Shown: one piece after another, positions 23,555 through 35,323 of the stretch
Layout of the letters: each line of letters begins with the position of its first letter
Numbering within the stretch: position 1 is the first letter of the stretch
Assembly: GCF_025698545.1 (NCBI RefSeq)
Contig: NC_068575.1
Location: 60,521,980-60,585,979 of the forward strand
Direction of reading: 5' to 3'
From: Gossypium raimondii
Lineage: Eukaryota > Streptophyta > Magnoliopsida > Malvales > Malvaceae
Length of the DNA stretch: 64,000 bases
Program-made: the position numbers and the translations under genes
The notes under the pieces: model-generated
Databases searched by the model: none
Seen by the model: the letters and a program-made list of their open reading frames with translations, nothing else
What the model was told of the DNA's origin: nothing

Positions 23555-25711
23555 TCAGTCTGAGGTAAGTCGTCGCCTCTTCCCATAATCAGCATCTCTA
23601 GATCTTGAGCGATGCTCCTCCTCCTGTGATAATCGTGACTTACTGTGAATCCTTGATGACCGTCCCCTATCCCAATCATCATCATGCTCAGGCTCACGGT
23701 CCCTGTACCTATGATGATCTGCATATCTGTCTTTGTCTTCCCTATGTCGATCCCGATCCCTGTCTCGATCACGTTCCCTATCACGGTTGCGGTCACGATC
23801 TCGAGAGCGTTCCCTATCCCTGTCATGCTCCCTATCACGTTCTCGACCAATGTCTCTATCATCCTGGTGCCCTCTTTCTGGCCAATCATGACCATGGCCA
23901 GTATCCTTCTCCCCAGGCATGTCCCTATCATATCCTGGTTCTCTATCATCACGATACCTTCTTTCAGATGATCCAGACCACTCCTTTTCTGAAGCTCTAT
24001 CTTTTTCTTTCATTGGATTTTGCCAACCTCCTCTATCATGCGTAGCCTCACCATATTGATGGTCAGCTTCCTCCCCAAAACTAGACTCTCCAGCTCTCCC
24101 ACCACCATGCTCATCACCACCCCATCCTCCCATGCTGGGATCTGACCACATTCCCATATTAGGCCCATCTACACCACCTGTGGGCATCATTCCCATACCG
24201 TTCATGGGCATACCTCTTCCAAAAAATGCAGGGTTAACATGAGGGGCCACTCCAGGCAAACCAACTCCCCCAACAGGAGGGAACGAATTTAACATCCCAG
24301 AAAATGGAGGCGTTAGAGCACCGGGAAAGCCTCCATAACCACCCATTCTCCCCATGGCTCCACCAAAAGCAGGACCAAAACCTTGACCCATCATAGACTG
24401 TGGATGCAAGAGAGGAGGTGTTGCACCAATACCTTGTCCAAAACCATTTCCACCATTTCCCATAATACCTCTACCACCCATCCCACCAGGCCTGTTCCTC
24501 ATAGGACCACCTGGAGCTCTATTTCCCATCCCCTGAGCATTGCCTCTTCCCAAATTCCCTCTCCCATAACCTCTATTATTATCTCCACCTTGATAATTCC
24601 CACCAGTTTGAATGTTATTGCCAACAGTCTTGCCTCCAGCGTCATTCGGGCCCCTCCTAGCTTGTGAAAGAGCAGACTGTGCCATCTGTTGGTTCCGATT
24701 TAATTGAGCTTCTCCCATTTTCTTAACAGTAAATGGTGATGCAAAGGCAACAACACAAGGCCTTCCATTAAAAATATGCCCATTCATTCCCTCCTTACAC
24801 GCTGTGGCTGCAGCTGGATCGTAAAACTCAACCTGACAATATCCTTTCGACTTCCCACTTGCTTTCTCATCAAAAAACTTGACTTCTTTCACGGGCCCAT
24901 ACTTGCACAACTCTGACTCTAGTTCAGCATCTGTTGTCCACCAATGGAGATCTCCAACAAACAATATTGTCCCACTACCTCCGCCACCACTTCCACATCC
25001 ACTTGCACCAACACCAGGACCAGGACCAAGACCAGGAACAGCACCTGCAACACCCACATTTCCACCACCATTCCCAATCATAGGACCACTGACACCACCA
25101 CCATTCACATTCCCAGCCCCTACTCCTCCATGCCTCATTAAGCTCTCATTCTCAACACTCCCCATATTCCCTACACCATGTCCCTGTTGTGCCATACCAC
25201 CTACACCAGATAAATTATTGTTGATATTATTCCTACTCTGCTCTGCAGCCATATCATTCAACTTAGATGATGCTCGCTCTAATTCAACCCTAAGCCCATT
25301 TCCACCACCATCGCTACCCGCACTAGGTCCCTTTACATCACAAATAGCACCACTTCTAAACCCTTGACTCTCATGAGAAACCCTAGAATCCCCTCTTCCA
25401 ACACCATCCGCAACCCCAGGATTTGAAACACCAGGTTCAGGTGCAGCATCCATTGGTGCCCCACCAACTTTCTCACCAATATCATTATTATTAACAACAT
25501 TATTTGCACTATTCTTAGTTTCCTCATTCCTAAACCCTAAATCTTCGTTTTTTCTTAAAGACTGAAGAAACCCTTCGCCAACATTAACATCATTATAAAG
25601 ATCCTCATAATCATCATCTTCTTCACCTAAGAAACCCTCGTCAGCAACAGCTGAGATTGCTTCGTTTCTATGGAACTGATCCATCTGATCCCCTCCCTCT
25701 CCTTCATCCAT
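23555..25711 (-). CDS. CPSF6/CFIm68-like RNA-binding protein (RRM plus Arg/Asp/Glu-rich tail)
   Basis: This single coding exon gives 718 residues. It resembles the large subunit of cleavage factor Im (CPSF6/CFIm68; the At1g13190/At5g55670 type), which helps choose poly(A) sites in the nucleus. The N-terminus is acidic (GFLGEEDDDYEDLYNDV, about 27-43). A Gly/Asn-rich linker follows, then one RRM at about 247-325, with RNP2 ILFVGDL and RNP1 KGYCQVEF. Next come PFTVKKMGEAQLNRNQQMAQ and a Gly/Met/Pro-rich middle. The tail from about residue 610 is an RD/RE/RS mixed-charge domain that ends SKSRLSQEEEHRSRSRD and KRRRLTSD, as expected for CFIm68. I chose the start MDEGEGGDQM; an in-frame ATG 22 codons upstream would add a hydrophobic leader not expected for a nuclear protein. 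A small intron sits in the 5' UTR. Confidence 0.9.
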   Translation of the reverse strand: MDEGEGGDQMDQFHRNEAISAVADEGFLGEEDDDYEDLYNDVNVGEGFLQSLRKNEDLGFRNEETKNSANNVVNNNDIGEKVGGAPMDAAPEPGVSNPGVADGVGRGDSRVSHESQGFRSGAICDVKGPSAGSDGGGNGLRVELERASSKLNDMAAEQSRNNINNNLSGVGGMAQQGHGVGNMGSVENESLMRHGGVGAGNVNGGGVSGPMIGNGGGNVGVAGAVPGLGPGPGVGASGCGSGGGGSGTILFVGDLHWWTTDAELESELCKYGPVKEVKFFDEKASGKSKGYCQVEFYDPAAATACKEGMNGHIFNGRPCVVAFASPFTVKKMGEAQLNRNQQMAQSALSQARRGPNDAGGKTVGNNIQTGGNYQGGDNNRGYGRGNLGRGNAQGMGNRAPGGPMRNRPGGMGGRGIMGNGGNGFGQGIGATPPLLHPQSMMGQGFGPAFGGAMGRMGGYGGFPGALTPPFSGMLNSFPPVGGVGLPGVAPHVNPAFFGRGMPMNGMGMMPTGGVDGPNMGMWSDPSMGGWGGDEHGGGRAGESSFGEEADHQYGEATHDRGGWQNPMKEKDRASEKEWSGSSERRYRDDREPGYDRDMPGEKDTGHGHDWPERGHQDDRDIGRERDREHDRDRERSRDRDRNRDRERDRDRDRDRHREDKDRYADHHRYRDREPEHDDDWDRGRSSRIHSKSRLSQEEEHRSRSRDADYGKRRRLTSD

Positions 25712-25803
25712 CTTTTCCCCTAAAAATCTCCAAAAGAAATATATAAAGAATATATATTTCTTCTTGACCAATTTCAAAGCTTTGAACTTTCTTTTTCTGA
25801 TTC

Positions 25804-25889
25804 CTAGAAAAAAATGTGAGAAAGCCTAAATTTAACAAAATTAAATGATAAATTAATTAAAATGCAAAGAACGAATTTAGGGATCTTAC
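25804..25889 (-). other. Probable 86-bp 5' UTR intron of the CPSF6-like gene
   Basis: On the minus strand a donor CCTG|GTAAGATCC ends the first leader exon at 25890. A pyrimidine-ended acceptor CTAG precedes 25803. The piece between is AT-rich and 86 bp long. It lies about 90 bp upstream of the chosen start codon. Confidence 0.6.
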
Positions 25890-25980
25890 CAGGTTCGTTG
25901 AAGTGAGAGACCAAAGAGAGAGAGGAAGCGAAACCCTAATCTTGAAAGTTTGAGAAATTACATGGATTTCTTTTGTCTGG

Positions 25981-28900
25981 GATTTTCATTTTTAGTAACG
26001 GTAGAATGCTAACGTGCGCACTTGTGCATAGATTTTACATGTTTTTTTTTGGGTAAACTGCACAAATAATCACTCAACTGTAAAAAGTTTTCATTTTAGA
26101 TTTTCATTTTAGGCACCTAAAATAAAAAATTTATAATTTAAGCACCCAATTATATAGTTTGATCATTTTAGTCTTAAAACCACTAACAACAAGTTGGCAT
26201 CACAAAATTTAGCACTCAACTTTTACATATTATATTAATTTAATCATAATTTTAAAAATTAACCTTCAAAATTTACAAATAGTTTCAATTTGATCTTAAT
26301 TGTAACAAATTCAAAAAATACATAAAAAATAAAATAAAAATAAATTTTATATTAATATTAAATAAAATAAAATCCCTACCCCACCAGATCTCCCTGCTTG
26401 TCTTAATTCTAAAAGCTTTGTTAAGAGTATATTTAATCTTAAAATTTTTATTATATAATTTGACATAAATAAATAATTAACTTAATGTAACGTAAGAATG
26501 AATCATATTAATAATTACTACAAAATAATGAACCTAGCATTAACCATTATTCAATTAAATTATTTTTGTATGATAATGAAATTCCAAATGTTAAATGCAT
26601 ACTATTTAGTTATATATATATATAAACAAAAAGTGATTATTTAGTTAGAAGTACTTTGTACTTCAAATATATATATATATATATACTTTGACTTGTTGAA
26701 TTTTCATGTCTTTCAATATTTTTCTAAACTCATTGTGATAATTTATTTAAATAATTTGATGTGTTAAGCAAACAAATGAACTTATAAATATAATCACAAA
26801 CCCAACACAGAAATTTAAATATAGGTATACTCATAAATAATACATGTCAACTAATTATAATTATAATCTAATTAGTACAAAATATAATTGAATTGAAAAA
26901 TTAGCATAAATCAAAATAAATTTGAATAAAATTCATACATTATAAAATTTAAATTCAAAATAAATTTGAGAGAATACAAATAGAATTCATGAATTGTATT
27001 ATTTGTTACATTGGTTCGAACTCTCAAACGGGTAAAAAAGGCAACATATTTTACATTTTTTTAATATAACCCCGCATATAAAGTTAAAAACTACACTATT
27101 AATATATCAAATGATTATTCAATATATTAAATTTTATGTATTAAAACAATTATATAAACCAACTTAATTAAAGTTGGAATTTATTTATTTTCTTAATATA
27201 CCTCCACTTATTAATTAAAAAGAAACATTTTTGTTACTAGATTTCATACAATTATTAAATTTGTCATGAATTAATTAGGCATAAACTCATTTAAGGAAAT
27301 ACTTCAATTTATTTTTATACAGGATAATTTTATATAAAAAATTACTATGATGATATTTTTGCTTTTTTGTATTTTCCAGTAAATTAGAAAAATAAATTTA
27401 GAAAGAAAAATAACACACAAAACCTAAACTCATCATACCAGAAATTTTTTTTGAAAGATAAAATTATTAATTCATTCAATGAATGGAATCATACAATCAG
27501 GAGAAAAAAATAACAAACACTCGTCGTAGATGGTGAAAAACAAGCTAAAAATCAACAAAAGAATTAAGCATTCACCAAATTAGAGAGGACAACAAAACCA
27601 TCTCTAAAATCACTTGTAAAATTATGGTTACATGAATAAGCAATACTAAAAAGCATGCTACAATAGCAAATAAAAACTTTTAAAATTAAAAATTTATTAA
27701 ACAATGAAAAAACAAATAAAAAATATATAAATACTCTCAAAACAGAAACATATTAATAAGCTGATGAAGAGCTACCTACTTTTCAAGAAAAATTCTTAGC
27801 GGCTGGTAGAGTTTTATTAAACGACAGGCATATCATTTGTCCATTACAACTTGTGAATACAACAAAAATATCTACAAAATAGATTTGTAAATTGAAAAGA
27901 GAGAAGACATATGTAATGAATAAAAAAAAAAAGAAGAAAGGGTTGGTGGAAGGAAAAAAAGGCGAGCGGTAACCAACTCAAAAATTGACACAATCGTTGA
28001 GCAAAATAAAAGATAAAAAAGATAAGAAACAAACTGTTTGAAAAATCTACGAAATTTTAACATTCTTATTTCAACCAAAATCAAATTACTTTCTTATATA
28101 AATATTTTATAAATGTAATTTTAATAATATATTTTCTCTCTTTTTTTTATTAATAATATATTTCTCTTTGGTAAGTGAATATAAATAAAAGCGACATAAG
28201 AGGGATAAGTGGGACCAAACGCCTGGGAAAACCTTATTCGAATTTAGAATATGTATTAGGTACTTGGCAATGTGGGGAAGGGTCTAGTCTAGGTTTTACA
28301 TATGCTAGACTTCTTTACCGTTTAATATTATTATGGAAAAATATTTGATATAAACAAATGTTTTTTAAGTATGATAAAATATTAAAAAATAAACCTATAA
28401 CAGTTTTTAAATTTTGGTTATTGAATTAAATATATATAATGTTATTATTTTCATTTTAAAAACACTAAAAGGGAAGTTTCAATTTTCTACTCTCAAGATT
28501 ATAGTAGTGGCCTCTAATTGTACCACGAAAGTTCTTGGAACAGAAGATTTATATCATTATTCCAGTTAAAATACGATTTTATTTCAAATTAAAAATTCAT
28601 TTGTGTGAAGTGTTCTTAAGTTGAAATAATAATAATAATAAACCTTCAACTTTTATTAGATAAATCCTAAAATAATCTGTAATTTTATTGACATCAAAAG
28701 GTGGAATGAAGAAGAATATCAGTTTATTTTGCTTGGACTAAGAGATAAGAGATGAAGTTAAAAGAAGAGTTTGAAAGTGTCTATAAGAGACAAAATGAAA
28801 AATAAATATAGGTTTGACTTCCATTGTCATGTGCTGCAGCTAGATTGGCTGACAGGTCAATTATCGAAATTTGATTGGTGATAAATGATCAATGTTATGT

Positions 28901-29410
28901 AAGAGTGGCATGATTGTTTCATAATTTGATGAAATAATTCAACACACATTTGATCAAACAATATTTACTAACGGAGCATACATGCCCATAACAAATTTAT
29001 ATTCAATTATCAACTCAAATAACATTTAACCTTTCATCTATTTTCAGTTAGAATCAAATAAAATCTTTAATCTATATCCAAATAGCCAAAACCACCCATT
29101 AACCTTTAATTTTGACGTCGAATATGAATCAAATTTTCAAATGAAATAGGGAAGGGTATGATAAAAATATTAAGGCTTGCTTAAGAAAAGTGAATTAATT
29201 TACAATCTTTTTAATATTTTAATATTTAGGTATAAATTAAAGGTTATAGATTTATTATATACAAATTCAAGATTAATAGAGACTTTCCATATCCCATCAC
29301 ATAAAATAAAATAAAATAAAATGAAAAGAAAAAGGGAACCAGATGTTAAACATATGCGTAGTCTATAAAACAATTAGACATTTTGAACAACCAAAGGTCA
29401 GGCAAGCATG
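25981..29410. other. Long AT-rich spacer
   Basis: No coding region was seen in this 3.4-kb stretch. It holds AT dinucleotide runs near 26615-26640 and 26670-26690 and an AAAAT run near 29303-29325. Frames near 27844-28084 are low-complexity and are not supported as genes. The promoter of the CPSF6-like gene should lie at about 25900-26050. Confidence 0.6.
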
Positions 29411-32136
29411 CTAACCCACGAGCTTAATATATAGGATAATTAATATGGCAAGAATTAGAGCTCCGATTATTGAACTCAATATCAATTTGTTCTTGTTAAT
29501 CCTTCTTGATATGGTTGTCAGGATCTTCTTGCTCTTGCTAATGTTGTCATCTACTGCATGGAGCTGCAAATGTAAGAAGCAATGTTGATACCTCTGGACT
29601 TGGGCGTAAGCGTTAGATACGAATATTTAGAAGATTTTTGGAAAGTTATAACAAATAACACATAATTCAAGCACAATGAAGAGTCGAAACTCAATAGATA
29701 GCTATGTTATGCAGACTCGGTGTGATGTTGGATATGTTCAATCTTTTTCTTGTGCGAAAGACAAGGAAACTCTATATATTTGAAAACTGAGATTGGATGA
29801 AACACGAACCGTGCTATGCGCATGAAGGAGAGATTGGCGTTGTTGATGCAAATCCTGTTGGATTGAAACACCAAGCTCTTCAGTTTCCAGCATTGTTCTT
29901 CTGCTTTCCTTAATTCTATCAGTAGACTGGTTTAATCTCTCTGTTGACATCAATAATCTGCCTTTTTGATCAGCAGAGACCTACGCCACCATTTACCAAT
30001 GAGTGTTTATTACAAAATGTTGTAGTGATGATTATGTTAAATTCAAAGGGGAGAGGAACCAAAAACGTTGACATAATTATAACTCGTAGAAAAATAAATA
30101 TATCACATGTTTTTACTTGAGCACAATCACAATGTGTATGCTGAACCCTATCTGCAAGTTGTTCCTCTCGAAACAAAATTTAAAAACTAGGACTGTTATC
30201 AATGAACAATCAGTAGTCAAAGAGACATTTCAGGCCAAAGAGGTGTCAAACGCCAAGCATTTTAACAATATAAGTTCCAGTTTCAGCTCATAGAATCCTG
30301 TAAGCAGAACATTTCATATATATGGATGAGACCCTGAACTATCGGTACTTCAGAAAATTTTATACTACAGGCTTGGCTTTGGTCAAAGTGTGAAGGAAAG
30401 TGATGGTGAACGATCATGTGAATCAATAAGATTGCAAGATATGCTTAACAGATTTGTAGAAAGGAGAAGTAAATTATTTTACTGTAGATTATTTATAGCT
30501 TAACTAAATGATGACCATTTAGATAAATGAGTAGTTCCAGTTACCGTCGTTGTTCCATCGATTCCCGACTCCAACAACTCGTCTCGGGCGGCCTGATTTG
30601 TATCGGTTGAAGTAATTCTTTTAACGTCAGTCTTCAAGTTGTTCAGATAATGTTTATATTCTCTTAATTTAGCAAGAAGTGTTGCCTTTATGCTTGGCTG
30701 CAAACTCCTTGCTTCAAGGTCCATTTTCCGAATCTGGAACAATTCAGAAAAGGACCAAATTACAAACCCAGGAATGTAGAAAGAAATAAAAAATTTACCA
30801 ATGGAAAACGGCTTCTCCATTACCAAAGCATCAGCTTCATCCAGTCCCTCTTTTATTTCAGAAAGTTTCTGCTTCTTCAGCTCTGTTAATCAAGAGAACA
30901 TGAAACAGATTACGTACTTGAATGCCCAAGACAAATCATCCAGTAGAAAATACATTGATAATCTCCAAACCAATCTTTAAAGAATGAACATATATCTATA
31001 CATATAAATAATTCACTTGCACACACTGTAAATGTGTTGCCTGCAGTGCTAAAATGCAGTGTTTCTTCTGAATTCATCCAAAAAAACCTATAGAAACAAT
31101 GGCTGTAATCTCACAGTAACCTAGAAATAACATTTTACCTGTTGATCTGAAACCTAAGCATTTGGAACTAGGGTGCATTTGGATTGCTCACCACCCGTAA
31201 AAACCTAGAGATACAGTTGCTCTAATGCCAAAGTACCCTCAAATAACATTTTCCAGTTGAGCAGAAACCAGAGCATTTAGAACTAGGGTGCATTTGGATT
31301 TCCCTGCACAACCAATGCAGGAAATCCAATGCCTTAATCGAAGCAAAATGCACTGCAAAGACATTTAGTACCCCATTTCTTTCTTTCTACTCATTAGCAC
31401 AAACAAAATCAATAAAGCATTGTAGAAACCAATCATGCCCAAATCAGATTCCGTCTTTTCTGCTACTTTCTGATAAACGGTTATATCTTGAATAATTTTT
31501 TAAAGAAAAGAACAACACAATGTATCATTTCTCGTTTTATGGAACTAATTGTCATCAAAGTGAGTTATTATTATTATTATTTTAGCCAAATAAACTTATA
31601 TTGCATTACAATTTACAAACAAGATTGCATTTGGAAACTTAGATTTTAAAAGATGAATTTGGATTTCAAAGATAATTTATATGATAAAACACATGCAAAC
31701 GCAATAATCATACGGATTTGTTTAATGATTAATTTGAAATACTTACTACAATTTGTGAATTAGAAATTCATACACATAATCATCTTAAATCTTAATTAAT
31801 TCATATCATAATGCATGCATGTCATCGTAATCGAAATAGCAATTAAGATTCAAAACCAAAATTTTGAATTTATGTTTTCAAACACTATATTATGGAAAAG
31901 TAAAATCCTAACAGGCCAAAAGGAAAATAATAAAAACAACAATCAGATGCACCAGAGCTTCGATCCAATCTCGCTACAAAATTCAAACTATAAACACGGA
32001 AGGGGATCAATGACGTGATAAACTAGCACCGTGTGATATTACCTCCATGAAGAACGCTGGCGGAGGTGCAGCTGCGGGTCAAATTGTCGGAGAGCTCGCA
32101 GTATTGGCGTTCATAACCTTCGAACACCTCACTCAT
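29411..32136 (-). CDS. VTI1: VTI1-type Qb-SNARE (VTI11/VTI12 family), 5 exons
   Basis: Complete gene, 221 residues, the normal VTI1 length. Exons on the minus strand: 32136-32043, 30882-30824, 30733-30545, 29980-29810, 29563-29411. Phases agree throughout. The protein begins MSEVFEGYERQYCELSDNL, then KKQKLSEIKEGLDEADAL, RKMDLEARSLQPS and LLMSTERLNQSTDRIKESRR. The SNARE motif lies in LETEELGVSIQQDLHQQRQS and LHAVDDNISKSKKIL. A C-terminal hydrophobic anchor of about 18 residues follows (SSIIGALILAILIILYIKLV). In plants this Qb-SNARE acts in fusion at the trans-Golgi, prevacuolar compartment and vacuole. The intron after exon 4 has an unusual donor, GTTCGT. MDLEARSLQPS is closer to VTI12, while other parts fit VTI11, so no paralog is named. 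Confidence 0.95.
31080..31310 (-). repeat. Two diverged tandem copies (about 118 bp) in VTI1 intron 1
   Basis: The order CCTATAGAAACA, ATAACATTTT, GATCTGAAACC, GCATTTGGAACTAGGGTG, CATTTGGATT at 31087-31185 recurs at 31203-31300 as CCTAGAGATACA, ATAACATTTT, GAGCAGAAACC, GCATTTAGAACTAGGGTG, CATTTGGATT. GGGTGCATTTGGATT resembles the ends of small DNA transposons, so both copies could be remnants of one MITE family. No target duplication was identified. Confidence 0.7.
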
Positions 32137-33584
32137 TTTGGATTTTCCCCAACTCTCGCCCGCCAACCTACATTCGTCACGATTTTTTTTTTCTAAATCA
32201 ATGAAGAAAAATTTTCAGAGGAAATTTTAACATGGAAAAATGGGTGACGTACCGAATGGAATCGCGCGGGAGAGATCAACGGAGATTGAACGGAGAAATG
32301 AAAGGAAATTAATTATTTCTTTTGGTATATATACATACTGCATGAAATATTTGCAGTTTCAGATGGAAGGTCGTTAACGCCCTTGCTTTTCACTTGAAAT
32401 TACACATAGGCAACAAAATCAGATGTTTTTTTTCCTAAAATAACAAATAAATAAATCCTTTTATTTATATCTTAATATTGGTAAAAAAATTTATCAGTCT
32501 CCTCAATTTCTATATTGAGTAAATTGGTCCCTCTGAAAAATTAGAGTAATTTAATTTAATCCTATCAATTTTGAATTTCAAAAGTAAGTAACTATAGACA
32601 ATTAATCATAATTTTAATATTTTACGTCAATTTTATATTATTTTATTGCTATAATAATAAATTTAGCTCTCATTGTCTATGTGTTTTATGTAAATGTTGA
32701 CAAAATTTGTAAATATTGCAAGCTAAGTTTGTTAAATTAAAACCAATTTGATAGTATCGTTGACATTGCATGCTATTAAATCAAGACCAAATTGATAAAA
32801 TATGTAAATTTTGAAGACTAATTTTATTAATATTTTAATAAAACATATGCATAATTGGTAAAAAAAAGCGTTAGCGTTGTGATTCATTGTTCTTAGTTGC
32901 TCATTTTGAAATTGACAAAAATTAAATAAATCAAGTTTTTTAGAGAAATTAATCTACTCAATATCAAAATTAAAAACTTCAAAGATTTATTTTTACCTTT
33001 AATATTTAAGTCTATATACCAAAAATAAACTTTAATTATTAGTTTGCACCGATAAACTTAAGTTTTATATTTAAATTAAATATTAATATTGAATCAATTT
33101 TCAATAAAAAATATTTAAACAATAAAAATGAATATTTATTTAAATATAAAATTAATATTTTAATTTTATTTAAAATTGAAATAGTTCAGTTTTTTATATT
33201 TTATCCTTTTCTATTGGATTATAAATTTGATATCCTTACTCCATGTTTGGTTGGATGTAATGGCTATTCCGTGGGCCTCACTTAATCATGTGTTTGGTTC
33301 GGTGTATTGCCCTAATACGGGCATATTACATTACGGACGTATTTCCCAAAATTCACGGATTTCTATTCCTTTCCTTTTGGTCAGTTTAGGTCCTGTTTTA
33401 CTTTTACACCATGTTTGAGCCATTCATCAAGGATACCTTTGGTCAAAAATAATTTTGTTTTGGTGATATGTAAAATTTTTATCTCATAAATATGAATATT
33501 CAAAAAAAAAATAGAAGGCTAGATATTAAGTAAGTATAAGTTATCAAATTTAAATATTTATATATATTAACCAGATAAATAAAG
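32137..33584. other. VTI1 promoter and AT-rich spacer
   Basis: The VTI1 leader and promoter should lie at about 32137-32450 on the minus strand. From 32450 to 33230 the sequence is AT-rich with no coding signal. Positions 33236-33420 are less AT-rich and contain ATGTTTGGTTGGATG and GTGTTTGGTTCGGTG. Those motifs look like MITE ends, but I could not pair them. Confidence 0.5.
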
Positions 33585-33894
33585 TTACAAAAGAGGTAAA
33601 AGTACTAAGGATGTCTCAATACTATGAGTTTAATTGCATCCTACCCCTCTAGTAAACTGGTGTGGCTGACGAAATAACCAAACAGTTACACATGTAATGC
33701 TTTATGTGTATCTCATGCTGGCGTACAAAGACCAATTTTTAATAGCAGAAGTAGATAAAATTTTTAATAAAATGACCAGTTTGCTCTTTTATTAAATGTA
33801 TAGGGACTATTTACTCATTTTTTGAGTAGAATGAACAAAATGCAATTCGATCCATAGCATCAAGACCTTCATGATACTTTTACCTTACAAAAGA
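33585..33894. mobile_element. Mutator-type MITE, copy 1 (33595-33884) with exact 10-bp target duplication
   Basis: The element runs from GGTAAAAGTACTAAGG at 33595 to CATGATACTTTTACC ending at 33884. Its ends are inverted repeats (GGTAAAAGTA). It is flanked on both sides by the identical 10-mer TTACAAAAGA (33585-33594 and 33885-33894). A 9-11 bp duplication is typical of Mutator-like elements. At 290 bp it has no coding capacity. A related copy lies at 62031-62354. Confidence 0.85.
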
Positions 33895-34601
33895 AGATCT
33901 ACAAATCTTTACTAATATTTTTGAAATCAATCAGACAAACCAATCAAACCGTTGATTTTTTATCTAATTATTTCAAATAAAATAAATTATTAAGAATTAT
34001 AAAATAAAAACCAACTCGATCACATTTTCAATCGATTTTTTAGCCCGATTCAATCAATTCATACCGGTTGACAAGTCCATCAATTTTTTGCTTCTATTTC
34101 GGTCCGATTCAATCAACCAAGTTCGATTCTGATAACATTGAAACTAACAAAAATAACTAGTGAAATCTCTTCAACGAGTGGAGTAGTCACACCAAACACT
34201 CTAAAGTAATAAGTAGATGCATCAATCCCACGTTAAAGAAAATGGGGAGCATTAATCCACATTGTAAAAAATAAAAAGGTCCTGAGACATGTCTTTGCCT
34301 AATTTAGGAGAGCTTCAAGAAAGATGAATCCTTGTTTATTATAGTATAATTAATATTCAAAACATTGATATTAATATCAACTAGATCAATCAAATAAATA
34401 ATTAAACTAATAATTAAAAAGTCCAATTGATTTGATCGGTATAAACTCATAATTTCCATAGAGATGAATAAATAAACCATATATACAATCTACTCACTAA
34501 ATTAACTAAATTTGAGGGGATAAAATGTACTCTAAAGATCGCCACGGTCTTCATCTTCATCAGCATTTGATGTTGAAATTGAAGCAGATACCATCAATAG
34601 T
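33895..34601. other. AT-rich spacer
   Basis: No coding region seen. Around 33960-34140 there are repeats of CCGATTCAATCAA and GGTTGA-like phrases, a low-complexity motif style also met near 14100 and 36080 and probably old repeat sequence. Confidence 0.5.
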
Positions 34602-35323
34602 TCAATTTGAAGCTAAAAGTTTATGGCGTTCTACCAATACTTTTTTCATTTCAGCAATCTGGTTTAACAATCCTGTAATTTTCTGCACAAATATACTATG
34701 ATTCAATTCAAATCCTAAAATTTTTCATTGAAAAAATATATATGAACCAATTTTCACACAAGCATTTCAACAAACACCTTTACCTCATCTTTCTCCTTTA
34801 TAATCATCTTCAGCCGTTCCACGCTCTCCTTCCGGCACCTCCGTCGCCATAGCAGCTTACACAACCACCACAACAGCATCACGGCCGCCAAGTCAGTAAC
34901 CCCTCGTAAAGACCGAAATACCTTTCCAGTCTTCGTCTCATTTTTGCAACCGAAATAGCCAACGATTTTAGCACGCAAAATCTCAAGCCCAATTCCCAAC
35001 CATTCTCCTATCCCACGACCACAGGACGACGGGATGACGCTGCCGGCATCGGGAGGAGGTAAAAGATCCGATTTCGAATGCGGGTTTTGTTGCTGCTGCT
35101 GCGGTTGTTGCATTTGATGGTGTAGATTTTCATGGTTGACGGGAGGGAAAACGCAGAGGTCGCTGTTAGAAACGGAATCTCTGATCACAACCATCGACCA
35201 TTGCTGCTTTATTTGAGGATTGTGTTTCGTTTCTGAGAATTGCTTTTGCTTGTGATGATTGTTGGAATGGAAATTTTCCCATTCAAGTAATAAGCTTTCT
35301 AAGATTCTATCGTTTTCCACCAT
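34602..35323 (-). CDS. Small single-pass membrane, coiled-coil protein, function unknown; 2 exons
   Basis: Exon 1 is 35323-34784 and exon 2 is 34682-34602 on the minus strand (GAG|GTAAAG donor, TGTGCAG acceptor), giving 206 residues. The N-terminus MVENDRILESLLLEWENFHS is helical and acidic. A Gln/His-rich stretch (about 60-80) follows. A hydrophobic helix VTDLAAVMLLWWLCKLLW (about 144-161) comes next, then the basic cluster RRRCRK. The C-terminal segment ERLKMIIKEKDEKITGLLNQ, continuing into AEMKKVLVERHKLL, has heptad spacing of hydrophobic residues and suggests a coiled coil. Without splicing the frame would end at FVEMLV and break the heptads, so the second exon is well supported. I do not recognise a named family. 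Confidence 0.8.

Noticed and set aside
23605-25367. Several plus-strand frames over the CPSF6-like gene
   Set aside because: Antisense readings of the Arg/Asp-rich and Gly-rich codons; no family resemblance.
25712-25777. Upstream in-frame ATG for the CPSF6-like protein
   Set aside because: It would add a hydrophobic 22-residue leader (IFFIYFFWRFL) to a nuclear protein; the MDEGEGG start fits the family better.
26615-26695. AT-rich runs as a CRISPR-like or other ordered array
   Set aside because: Simple AT microsatellites without repeat-spacer structure, in a eukaryotic genome.
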